A DNA stretch of 64,000 bases, from the NCBI GenBank assembly GCA_000149265.1, contig CH003086.1:442084-506083 (forward strand), written 5' to 3'. Origin of the DNA: Ciona savignyi. Its lineage: Eukaryota > Chordata > Ascidiacea > Phlebobranchia > Cionidae. The translations under genes and the position numbers were made by a program. Of this stretch, positions 1 through 10,720 are shown in pieces (within the stretch, counting starts at the first letter, position 1; the number at the start of each line of letters is the position of its first letter). Under the pieces are notes generated by a model that was not told the origin of the DNA, ran no database searches, and saw nothing but the letters and a program-made list of their open reading frames with translations.

Positions 1-687
1 TATCTTATAAACTAATACAGTGAGGCAAATACAGTTAAACTGATTGACTGGGCATGCCCGGAGCCAAGCTCCAAGCAGGGCAATTTATTTTGGTCCTTAT
101 TCCAAAACGCGATTTCGATAATCTAATACAATGAGTTTTTATACACACAACGCTTGTATGGCACAATGTGTGGGAAAGATCATAGGAAATGTTGGGAATA
201 ATAGCGCGCTGGCACGCAGAGGAAATGATTTACAAAGGTTTTTGGAACGGGCGCACAGCCGTACAGCATACAATAATGGCTTACTTAAACAGTTTAACAA
301 AACTTCATATATTGTACAACAAATATGACACAAACGCGAATGTCGCTACAAGCATATTGTACCATTGTTAAAAACTCACCTGGGCATTTTCTACAAATTC
401 TGTAAGCATATGTCAACTTTTTGAGTAGTTTTATTTTGGACTGATGTACGTATGCGATTTTAGAGAAAGTCCGAGACAAAATCCTGCCTTACCGCAAAAA
501 CAAAGAAAACACAAATAAGTTCAATTAAGGGAAACCCCGGTGAGTAAATAAATACTTCAGCACCAAACTTATTTAAGCAGACAATTACAAAACTTTTTTA
601 AGGCAGACCAATGATTATAAAACATTGAGCAGACAAAGCAGACATAGCAGACAGTTGAATGAGCCGATTTTCTATGGCTGTTTTCAA

Positions 688-1171
688 CAGGGTTGCCAGA
701 CGGAAAGTACGCTTTACGGCCAAACTGTTTTTGCTTTACGGCCAAAATTCGGCCAATTTGTATAAACTGCAAAATAACCTATTTAATTTAGCCAATTGGG
801 CTATTTATCTCTTTATTTGTTGAAAAATTGTATAATTTTGATTTCCTCCAGATTTGTCGAACCCGTTCATACACTATATAGGAATACCTACAGTTATTAT
901 TTTATTTTAAAACGTCATAATCAGCTTTGTGATTTGGAAATGAGACAGTTGATATTAATTTATTTCCATATACTGTCTCTCTTTTTCCTTTATTTCTACT
1001 GTAGCGTAAAAATAATATGACACTTCGGCCAAAAACTTGACAATATGCGTATACGGCCAAATTCGGCCAGATTTTTCCGCACGGCCAAACTATTTTTTTT
1101 GCGGCCGGGACGATTTTGGTACGGCCAAATTTCTAAAATTTGGCCGTGAAAAAGGCCAAATGGCAACCCTG
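688..1171. mobile_element. hAT-type MITE nested in the foldback element
   Basis: The element starts with CAGGGTTGCCA and ends with its complement TGGCAACCCTG. It is flanked by a perfect 8-bp direct repeat, GTTTTCAA, at 680-687 and 1172-1179. An 8-bp duplication with CA..TG ends is the hAT signature. Several ACGGCCAAA-type motifs cluster just inside each end, as expected of subterminal transposase-binding repeats. It is 484 bp long with no coding capacity. The intact target duplication suggests it is younger than its host element. Confidence 0.88.
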
Positions 1172-1402
1172 GTTTTCAACCCGAAATATATGACCAAACT
1201 CAACAAAAGTCTGGTGAGATCGACCTACAAAAAGTATGTTAGGATTCCACGATCTAACATTATATTAAAAATAAAATAAACAAAAATAATATATGTACAA
1301 AATAATTATTATTGTTATATTTATATGTTATAGGCCTATTCATACTTTAAATATTATTATAGCATTCAGAGTGCCAGTATATTCAGTCAATGATTATAAA
1401 AT

Positions 1403-1442
1403 AATCAATGATTATAAAAAATCTTTTTTATAATCATTGATT
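1403..1442. repeat. Perfect 19-bp hairpin with 2-nt loop
   Basis: Bases 1403-1421 and 1424-1442 are exact reverse complements around the dinucleotide TC. A partial direct copy of the left arm sits just upstream near 1387. The hairpin lies in the middle of the foldback element. It may be part of that element's internal structure or a cruciform-prone AT palindrome. Nothing suggests a gene. Confidence 0.8.
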
Positions 1443-3190
1443 CAGTAACTCTATAGGCGTTAAAAACTAGTCTACCTAAAAATTATCGGCGTTTATAAAA
1501 ATTAAAAAACATAAAATGACAAAAAAGAGGATGTTCTTTTTAATTTTTGGTTTTAAACACCTGTAGTATATGCTCTTTACTTTTTGTTTAAATTCTTACA
1601 TTTTCTTTAACAATCCTTAAGGTTTTAATCGAGTTCGACTCCTGAAAGAATTTTAGGGGGAAATTACATGCGTGTGACAATCATAATTCGGGAAATCTAA
1701 ATTTATTTAGGGTTGTAGCGACATTCGCGGCTTGTGTAATATTTGTTGCACATTATATTAAGTTTTGTCAATTTGTTTAAGTAAGCCATTATTGCATGCT
1801 GCACACTGCGGTGTGGGCCTGTACTAAAAACCTTTGTGCCTCATTTTCTGTGCGTGTCAACGGGATATAATCCCCATGCCATACGTATGGCAAGCTTCCG
1901 TTTTATGTAAAAACGCATTGTATAAATTATTATCGAAAACGCGTTTTGGAACAAGGACCAAAATAAATCGCCTGCTGGGGGCGCTGCTCCAGGCATGTCT
2001 AGTCAATCAGTTTAACTGTATGTGTTTTACTGAATTAGTTTATAAGATACAATTCAGAAACCTTCCGAGACAGAGTCGATTCGCAGTCTAATTAGTTGGA
2101 GAATTTAGGTCAGGTTCAGTGCCAAGATATAAGCACTCAAAACAACCACAAAAGAACCTGATTTTCCACAGGGTAAAACTAATTTTTAAAATAGTCCTAC
2201 TTGTATTTTAATTTAAAACATAATGATTAACAGACTAAAAACTGTGGTCGGGTAGGCTACTGTGTTTAAAAGATGTTATTTCCTGGAAAATCGTTTGGTT
2301 TTCATAAAATTTTGTTTGCACATTATTGTTCTTTCGCCTAGGTTTGGCGGCCGCGTCCGCTATATTTATTAAATTATATTCTTTTTTTCAATGACGTGGT
2401 TTAACGACTGTTCGTTTTGCCGTATTTTTCTTTTCCCGTGTCGTTATTTTATTCGCTTGCCATTTTTAAATACTAGGGCAAAAAATGAATAAACTAAACT
2501 AAAAGTTCGATCTTGATTTTCTCGGCTCTGGGGAATGTCCCTAGGCATATTTTGTATATCGATTTTGCAGATCTATATAGTATTGTATAACAATTGATGC
2601 TGTTTTAACCTCTTAAACCTATGTACGAGATGACAGTGCGACGGAGTATATGCCACAATCATGATTCAGGAACAAATCTTAATGTTTAGAGTATTTCCCT
2701 GGGTACTTTCTTTCTGAAAATTCGTACAGCAGTCGATAAAGCATTAACATTCCACCCGATTCGTTACGGATTAGCCTATAGTATGGGACATGGTTTGGTA
2801 TGATTAGCGCATAGTATGCAGCCACGGAAATGTCCCCCGCTGTACATTTTGTCAGGACGTAACATACCACTGTTCCTGTGACCAAGCAATGTCAGTCCCA
2901 GCCTTCCCACGTATTCAAGTGCTTTGAAAAACCGCTTCAAATACTAATAAATTTAGCCGATGTTTTTCGAAAACCAACTTTGCTTGCTGGAAAACATTGT
3001 CTTTAGGTTGTTTGATTAGGATGATGCCCCAAAATACGCAACTGGGTGAAGGTGATTCAATGCCTAAAGTGCTTTGTCTTGAAAAAGGCGATTCATCATG
3101 TGAACAGTCCAGGTCAATAGATCAAATTTTCATGCTTAGTTTGGCCCAACAACATCTATCATATGACTCATAATTTCTTCTTCTTTGCAT

Positions 3191-3437
3191 AGGCCTAACC
3201 AATCATAATTCTAATCTTATTTTTGCGTATAAATGGAAGCAGACAAACAAAAGGATGCGTATGCCAAAACATATTTTGAACATTTTTCCGGGAAAACCCC
3301 ATTTATTAAATTCCACTTGAACTAGTGATGTGTCACATTTACGCTTTATATAATAAGGAAGAAAATGTCTAATCGAGTTTAATCTTATGGTGGTGTTAGT
3401 TAATATGGTTTGGATCCACAGTGACACATTCTAGGTA
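3191..3437 (+). repeat. Dispersed repeat, copy A
   Basis: The segment shares long blocks, in the same order and orientation, with 10125-10398. Shared blocks include TAGGCCTAACCAATCA, CATTTATTAAATT, and CACATTTACGCTTTATATAA with the following TAAGGAAGAAA. Divergence and small indels are spread along its length. No coding capacity or terminal repeats were seen, so the class is unknown. Confidence 0.75.
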
Positions 3438-3873
3438 TATATATTGAGTCAGAGAAATTCCCGAGAGACCTAAGAATCTAAGCACGACTGCCATTTTGCG
3501 AATGTTCGGCACCAGTTATTCGATAATAGTCGATATTTCGAAACTGTTACAGATTATTTGACTTATATCGTAAGGAAAGGTGTGATTAAAATAAACTGAG
3601 AAAGGGCCAAAAGGACCATACAAACAAAAAACGGGAAATCCAATATAATAATAAATTCACAATCCGTTTTATTCAGAAAATACAGTTATCAAGAAACAAC
3701 CGCTATACACTTTGTATAAGATATACCAAGTGTGATAAGGTAGCCAGGGAACCCGATGGTTTTTGCATGCAGAAAATAAAGCGTACACTCAATATGGATT
3801 TTACAAATAGTAGTGGTTCACATGTGACATTCTCTAGTTTTAAATAAATCTATGTTTGTTCTTCGGCCATAGC

Positions 3874-3939
3874 CAAAAAAGACGTGCCAAGATGTCAAAA
3901 AAGACGCCCCAAGATGACAAAAATACGTGCCAAGGTGAC
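3874..3939. repeat. 22-bp minisatellite, three units
   Basis: Three consecutive 22-bp units begin at 3874, 3896 and 3918. They share the core CAAAAA..ACG..CCAAG.TG and differ at a few positions each. Confidence 0.8.
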
Positions 3940-5832
3940 TATTGCGTCAACTCAACACCATTACCACGAATATAAACCTTACCAATTCTATAGTTACACC
4001 CAAACAACGAAACGGACTGCCCATACTGCATTTCATTGCTAGGCCACTAAGTAACGCCGCAACTTATTGCTTTTTGTTATACTAGCACGGCTGACATTAA
4101 GTAGAAAAAGATTTGCTAAAAATAGACCAATGTTTTCTTTGAATTTGTTTGACACATTTCGGACAAACAAAATTCTTGAAAAAATGTAACCAAGACAACC
4201 TTGGTGACACCGCCTGTCACAATGATCGCATTGAACCTGAAAACAAAAAAAATATTTATTTATCATAACACAAACAGGTTTATCAACGGACATGGGGAAG
4301 TAACTTATTGGAAAGGCACAATCCTGCAGTTAATTAAGTTACAAAAGCCATTTTTGTATGTCTAAGAATATGGATAGTTTTGTTAACCATATTAATAACT
4401 GGTGTATCTTGCTTCTTAGACACAACCTACTATTTAGCAGCTGGTTTTAATTTTTGGGCTATATGTTTCGCGACTACATTTCAGCCGTATTAAAAGATTA
4501 GCGAATGAAGCTCTAATCCCGTAATCTGTATTACGGTATTATATTACAGACCGCTTCGAAGCGCTAAGATTTCGTAACCTACACGCTTCGATGCGGCTAA
4601 GTTTTGACAAATGGGCTGGAAACCCCCAAACATATAGACAATATTTAGTTGTGTATGATATGTTTTTTTACCCAATAAATGTGAAACGCGATTCAGCTCT
4701 CACAAGGGAAACCTCCAGATTACTTACCGTTCGATTGCACGAGCTATTGCAGTATTGTGTATGATTGAAACGTTTTATCACTTTTATTACAACATATTAA
4801 TTCTCATTAGTTAGGTGAGGAAACATCCGACTAGATAGTCACCATTTTACCAAGCTATTCGAACGGACAGCATGTGTTATTTTAAATAGGATACCCGGGA
4901 CCCTTTCCTTGCAGAAGCATATCGTACGATCACAATTGGTTTTACAAGTAGCATTTGGCGGTTAACACATGGTAGACGCTCTTTAGTTTTTCCTGCGTTG
5001 TTATTTCCATGTGGTAAATAACTATTTAAAATTACTATTCTGTTCCATAATGTTCCGTTTTAAATTGTCTTGTCAAATTTGTTTCTCACATTTCCCCTAT
5101 TTTGCTTAATGCTAGCCGCATTCTCTTTTTAAACAACTGTCATGATGCATCCATCCTTCATACTTCTCAGTTCAATCGAATTGTAGTAAATGGGCCGTGG
5201 AAAACTAAAAGAAGAGAAACCGCACATTAAAGTAAACATAATGGCATTAGAGATAGCTTTAAAGTTATGTTGCTCTTAGGTTGAGTTCTGGGGTTAAGAT
5301 TATTGTTGGGGGGGTTAGAATTAGTTATCATAGTTTTTTAGAGCAGTTTCCCCTTCCCTCCTTTCCCCTTCCCTATTTAGTATTTACCTCAATTTAGCAT
5401 CGGTAAATGCGCGTCCTTTTTTATTCGTTACAAAAAGAGAAAATGGTTCTTGTATGAGCGTATCGGATACGCTTGACTAGTGCCGCACGAATTAAGCTTT
5501 GGTTCACTTGTGTTGTGATTCAGTGTTTTGCTTACATACAGCCGCCCTAAGTTGATGGTATGCTCGTGTGATATAGTATACACATTATATATATTTATAT
5601 ATATATGTGTTATGTTCAATAGCAGAAGTTCAGCTATACCTAGTATGTACTAATATAAACGGACAAACCAGTTAGTTCTTTTTAATTCGTTCATAATTTG
5701 GAATATGTTCGTTTTGGGATATCGTTTAAATTTATTTACCTGTCACTGTATCATAATATAAGACTTGTTTACATTAATGCGTTTCATAAACATACCTTCT
5801 GTGAACCGTAATAATTACATCTAGCTTCCGGC

Positions 5833-5838
5833 TATAAA
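5833..5838 (+). promoter_or_regulatory. Possible TATA box of the desaturase gene
   Basis: TATAAA lies 85 bp before the desaturase ATG at 5923, a suitable distance for a short 5' leader. The call rests on motif and spacing only, and the region is AT-rich. Confidence 0.35.
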
Positions 5839-5922
5839 TTGTACGCTACTTAATTTCCTTATATCCTAAACCAGTAAGCTAAGCAACAGCTTTACCGACA
5901 GAATAGTGAGTGCAACTGAAGA

Positions 5923-8673
5923 ATGGGTGTCGTTTCAGTATTTACTGAGAACCGAATAAAATGGCCAAATCTCATTGTTTTTACGGTGGTCATGTTTTCT
6001 GGCTTGTATGGATTTACTCTTGTGCCGCAAGTTAAAGCGTTAACATTGATTTGGGGTAAGTGTTTGGTTTTATACTAACATCGGCATGGTATATTTTACC
6101 ATTTGTACAATACTATATCTTTCATTGGTAGGCCTACAATTAACTTAGGAAGTAGATATGCGTTTTATTTCAACGCGAACAAAGAGAGAAATGAACCTTG
6201 GACAAACAACATAGGCAAACATACATTGTACAAGCCTTTTTAAGTTTTCTCAGTTAAGACATTCGAATGTTCTCAGATTACAAACCATTTGAACGTCAAC
6301 CGACGAGAGCCCTTTTATAAAACCTTTATAACATATCATTTAAAATAATAAATCGCATTTTCCAGTTTTTGTATGTGCGTTCGGTGGTGCGCTCGGAGTA
6401 ACAGCAGGTGTGCATCGGCTTTGGACACATCGAGCATACAAGGCAAGATTGCCGCTCAAAATATTTCTAGCAATACTGAACACTCTCTCTCTGCAGGTAA
6501 TTTATTTTTTATTGGTCGTGGGGTTTTTCAATTAAACTTGTTTTTGATTTTACCAAGTGTAATTTTTTAGGTGGCATAAAAATCCTTGTTACGTGTCTGT
6601 CGTTTGCAACACAACTGGCCAACCCAGTAGAGTTATCACACATAAAATCGCCAGGGAGCTATTACAATTTGCTATGTGTGGTTGGCTTGTCGTTGCTTGT
6701 TTAACCCAGTTATTTGGGTTTAGGCGACATCCTTCTAATTCCTTATGCAAAAAGAACTGATAGCGACATGTTGCTTTCCACGACCATTCAGCTGCCGTTA
6801 AACGCTCACATATCTATTAAACCAGTATAAAGGTGCTGTGGCCAGCCTTTGTTTTCACACCAACCTTTATATCAATTTCAGCCGTCACGAGACCAGTTTC
6901 GTTGTGTAAGATTAGAATAGAATGTTTAACAAAGGGCGGCATCGAATATCAAGGTTGCTGGGACGATTCTTGTTTCTAAACTAGTTTTCTAAATTGTATA
7001 TATGTGAATGTAAACTCACGGTCATAGTTGCCAAATTTTAGAAACTTTCCAACTTGGCTGTTTTGTGGCTTTTATTCTTTTCTGGTTGTTTTGCCAATAC
7101 ATTTGTGACATCACATCACATTACATGACAACCTGGCTAAAGTGTGGAGAAGCAATATATGTAACAATCCAAAAAAGTGTTTCACTTCATATGATATTAT
7201 AAAGTAGAAATTCCTTTCTGTAAAATGTGAAATCCTTCGCTCGGATGGCATTTCCGCCTACTTGGCAACCGCTGATTAAAGAATCAAATTACCATTCTAG
7301 ATGACAATTTCAACCCTTTTTTACAGACTAGTATTTTGAGCTGGTCCATTAACCACCGTGCGCACCACAAGTACTCCGAAACCGACGCTGATCCACATAA
7401 CAGCAAACGTGGATTCTTTTTCAGCCACGTTGGATGGTTCCTCATAAAAGAACATCCTGCTGTTCTTGAAAAAAGAAAAACTATTGATGCAAGCGACTTG
7501 CTAAACGACGAAGTGGTAATGTTCCAGTACAGGTGTGTTTGAAACTACGTTTACGTTAACATTCAATTTGTATTTTAAGTAAGTTCAATAAATGTCTTTA
7601 TCGTACTGTTTATCTTGGGTTTAGACCTAGAAAACGATTATTTTACCATTTCTGATGTCAAGATTGTATAACTCAAGGTAATCTAAATTGTACTGTGAAA
7701 GGCATCCAATCAAACCAATAATAATCGTGTTTTAAAGCACGCTAACTCATTTCTACTTCTTTAGATATTACGTGCAGCTAATAATACTTGTTGGCTTACT
7801 CTTTCCAATAGGTAAGTTATATGTTTGGGGAGGGGGGTTTCTGATAAAGGCTTACACATAAATAAATGTATATATATATTGCAAAATTAATTTAAGTTTT
7901 GAAATACCTTTGTCCTCAATGAAGCCTAAAACCCATACCAACTTCATTTTCATATTCTAGGCATTTTTTTTATTCCTCAGCGGTCCCAACCCTACTTTGG
8001 GGCGAATCTTTTAGTTACTCATTTTTCCTCTGCATGGCGAGATTTTTTCACCAAATGAACTGTATGTCCATGGTAAACAGTGTGGCACATTTATGGGGAA
8101 AGAGGCCGTTTGAGAAGGATATTGGCCCAGCAGACAACCCCCTCACTGCGTTTTTAACTATTGGTAAGTAAAAACTTTTTGCGGGTGCTATAACTACTAA
8201 TAAATAATGGAAAGATGACAAAACAAAACAATATCATATATAAAAAGGATTTTAAGTAACATGTCATGTCCGATCTAGCAGTAAAAGCTAAGCACTATAC
8301 GTTTATATCGACACACTTTTTTTCTTGTCCCAATTGGAAAAAGCAGGAGGTAAGTCATTTTGAATTGCAGCTATGAATTTAACAAAGTACACAAACTGCG
8401 ACAGTTATGAAAAACAACCTGTGGGACTCTGAATCAGTAGACCCTCTATCTGATATGGTAATAATAGACATACGTGTTTTTTCAGGCGAGGGTTATCACA
8501 ATTTTCACCACGTCTTCCCACATGACTACAGAGCCAGTGAATCTGGTGTGTATTTCAACCCATCCACCGTTTTTATTGATTTAATGGCAAAGTTGGGACT
8601 TGCCTATGATTTGAGAATAATGAGCAAGCAAGTGTTAGAGAGAAGAAGACTTAGAAACGATCTGAAATTATAA
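5923..8673 (+). CDS. SCD: Acyl-CoA delta-9 (stearoyl-CoA) desaturase
   Basis: This is a membrane di-iron desaturase of the endoplasmic reticulum, introducing a cis double bond into saturated acyl-CoA with cytochrome b5 as electron donor. Six exons join in phase: 5923-6055, 6366-6496, 7327-7532, 7765-7811, 7981-8163 and 8486-8673, giving 295 residues. The three family histidine boxes are intact: HRLWTH (61-66), HRAHH followed by YSETDADPHN (98-102) and HNFHH (238-242). The additional metal-ligand His sits in NSVAHLWG (209). Hydrophobic stretches occur in exons 1, 4 and 5. The protein is shorter than vertebrate SCD (about 355 residues), mostly because it lacks a long N-terminal region; it starts directly before the first membrane segment. 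All introns are GT..AG. An ATTAAA at 8720-8725 could serve polyadenylation. Family is certain from the boxes; substrate preference is inferred. Confidence 0.95.
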
Positions 8674-9292
8674 GGAAAATTCAGAATTCTGTGTGTTAAA
8701 CATTAGTAAACATATATGTATTAAACTTTAGTAGTAGGATTTTGGCTGCATGATAAACAGAAGGATATTTATATTTAACACTCCGCATATGTTGTGCTCC
8801 TATTAAAAAATAGTACATTATTTTACTGAACATGTCGTTTTCGTAACAGTAATAACTGTATCCAAAACAGAATACGCTTTTGGGCTTTTGTTTGCATTTC
8901 TGCATATGATTCGGTCGCTTTAATGAATTAAGCTGTATACTGAACGTTCAGGAAGTGCGCTGTTCGTGATGAATAAGCTGTATACTGTGACTGCACACTG
9001 GCGGACGTAATATTGATATCAGGCTATAGTTTGATACAAAGTGTGATATGCCGTAAACAGATTTCGCCTTTATGTATTTGCACCAACATTGTAACAACAA
9101 AGTTACTTACTTAATACAAAAAAAGAGTGTTTAATAAAATGATCTTAACCAATATTTCCCCCCTTGTCCGATTACGTAAAATAAAATAGCGGTTCAACCT
9201 TTTCTCTTCAATCACCATTGCTTTTCGAATTGTAAAACAGCTTTGTGCAACAATCGAGGGTGTTAACCACGTGTTGGCTATATCGTGTCTTG

Positions 9293-9515
9293 GCAAGTAG
9301 CTTGGTGGGTTAGTGCGTCGCATTTCAGCAGAAGGTTGTCCCAAACGAAACTGGTCGCTAGCTAGAAAGCTGTGTCCTTCAGCAACGTATCTAGCGGATA
9401 CACCCTTAAATCAGCGGACTAAAAGGTTCTTTTAACGCTCAAGGAACATTTCATTCATACATATACAACACACTGGGCTAGCTCCAATAACACGACGGTG
9501 GTGCGATGTAATGTG
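9293..9515 (+). mobile_element. tRNA-derived SINE, degraded copy
   Basis: It has the family's head (GTGCGTCGC.TTTCA), the middle GAAACTGGTCGCTAGCTAG and the block ending CATATACAACACACTG, all in plus orientation, but is diverged and lacks the (TCCTA)n tail. Compare the complete copy at 49474-49790. Confidence 0.75.
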
Positions 9516-10124
9516 ACAGTTATCTGTGTAACTCTCTTTTACCTATAAACTGCAGTTAATTTTATGATTGCTAATGTATAAGATTAACAGTTTTTCTACT
9601 TACGGTAATAAAATATGAGTACTATATACTAACTGGGTCCCCACAGGTTACCGAACCACACTTCATATATTTATGGATTCCCTTCGAATCCTAAGGGAAC
9701 ACTTATTGGTTTTACTCCGTTTTTTTTCTGCGTCACACTGATGACAGGCATGTCTGATCGCCAGCTCATTGGGTAGAACGCGTTATCGAATCGGGTTAAA
9801 AGTTTCAGGAATCCTAACTGGCATATCCATGGTTTAGGAGTGGGTAACTTCTCTGCTGGTCGGCGGCCGGATGTGGGAAAATGAAGTTCTTGGGTGGACG
9901 GATTATCACATGAATAGTATTTAATATCCTAATTACAGGATATGGTTAGATACACTCTGCGGGCTGGTTAAAATCCCCTCACGGGCCGGACCCGTCTAGC
10001 GGGCCGTGTGTTGCCCATGACTGCCATAGGAATTCCAGTTATCGGGGAAATTGTCAAAAAAGGCCTGTTTTCTGCATTGTCTTCAGATTAAAAAATATAG
10101 ATAAGAAATTTCCCAAAAATAGAA

Positions 10125-10398
10125 TAGGCCTAACCAATCATTAATACAATATTATTACCCGTATAAATGAGGTAAAAACTAAGATAAATAAATATAGAAT
10201 TTAATTGCGAACAAAAAATGTGTATGCCTCAACCTATCTTTAACCCTTTGCCGGGAAGTCACCATTTATTAAATTATACTGCTCGGTCACATTTACGCTT
10301 TATATAATAAGGAAGAAATGTCCAATTAAGTTAAATCTTCTGGTGGAGTTAGCTAATATGGTTTAGATCTAAAGTGGCAAATTCAAGGTAGGCCTATG
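10125..10398 (+). repeat. Dispersed repeat, copy B
   Basis: Same-orientation partner of 3191-3437. The best conserved block is CACATTTACGCTTTATATAA with the following TAAGGAAGAAATGTC. Confidence 0.75.
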
Positions 10399-10439
10399 TT
10401 GCGCCAGGGAAATTTATAACTAGAGAGTGACAACCACTT

Positions 10440-10720
10440 AGAAAGTCTTAGTTTTTTTTACAATCAAAAATTAAAGCTTGGATCTGCAGCCTAAACTAAA
10501 AACCCTCTAAAATTTAATATTTTGGGCCTATACCCCTTTGTAAAACGGCAACTTTTTTTCCAAGAAAACATATAGCAGATGCACAATTAACACCATTATT
10601 TTTACGAAGCGCTGCTACACTTTTACAAAACTTTACAGCTAAACGAGAACACCGACGCGCAGCCTAGCACATGCTGCTTTCAACCAAACAAACATTGGGG
10701 AATCACCACCATTGTTCCTC
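10440..10720 (+). repeat. Inverted-repeat pair, left arm
   Basis: This sequence is the reverse complement of about 13995-14205 with one large internal length difference. Shared blocks include AGCTTGGATCTGC, ACAGCTAAACGAGAACA, CGCGCAGCCTAGC and CATTGGGGAATCACCACCAT. The arms lie about 3.3 kb apart. They are either terminal repeats of a 3.8-kb element or two opposed copies of one short element. Confidence 0.75.

Larger units (their letters stand above)
1..2050. mobile_element. Foldback-like DNA element with ~350-bp terminal inverted repeats
   Basis: Bases 1-350 reappear as the reverse complement of about 1711-2050. Shared stretches include the outermost TATCTTATAAACTAAT, an inner block around TTATTTTGGTCCTT, and CGAATGTCGCTACAA at the inner edge. 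The arms are diverged by point changes and small indels but align throughout. No transposase-like reading frame is visible between them, so this is a non-autonomous element. The left end coincides with the window edge, so the true outer boundary and target duplication cannot be read. A hAT MITE (688-1171) and a perfect hairpin (1403-1442) lie inside. The superfamily is not assigned. Confidence 0.75.
2051..5922. other. Intergenic region without a recognisable gene
   Basis: No reading frame longer than about 85 codons with family resemblance was found. The stretch holds a dispersed repeat copy (3191-3437), a 22-bp minisatellite (3874-3939), a pyrimidine-rich tract near 5345-5385 and an AT dinucleotide run near 5585-5605. 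A SINE-like scrap, antisense, lies near 4738-4776. A short minus-strand frame at about 4200-4245 encodes a Cys/His-rich scrap (CDHCDRRCHQGC) that may be a transposon zinc-finger remnant. Confidence 0.6.
8674..10421. other. Intergenic repeat-rich region
   Basis: No gene was recognised. The segment contains a degraded SINE (9293-9515) and a second repeat around 9636-10030. That repeat shares short blocks with 38560-38640 (CCTT.GAATCC, then GGCATG.CTG) followed by a tRNA-like A-box (AGCTCATTGGGTAGA). It also contains copy B of the dispersed repeat (10125-10398). Minus-strand frames here show no family resemblance. Confidence 0.55.

Noticed and set aside
4039-4293. Minus-strand Cys/His-rich frame (CDHCDRRCHQGC)
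   Set aside because: The motif is short, with no neighbouring exon and no recognisable domain. It is probably a transposon remnant, so it is not listed as a gene.
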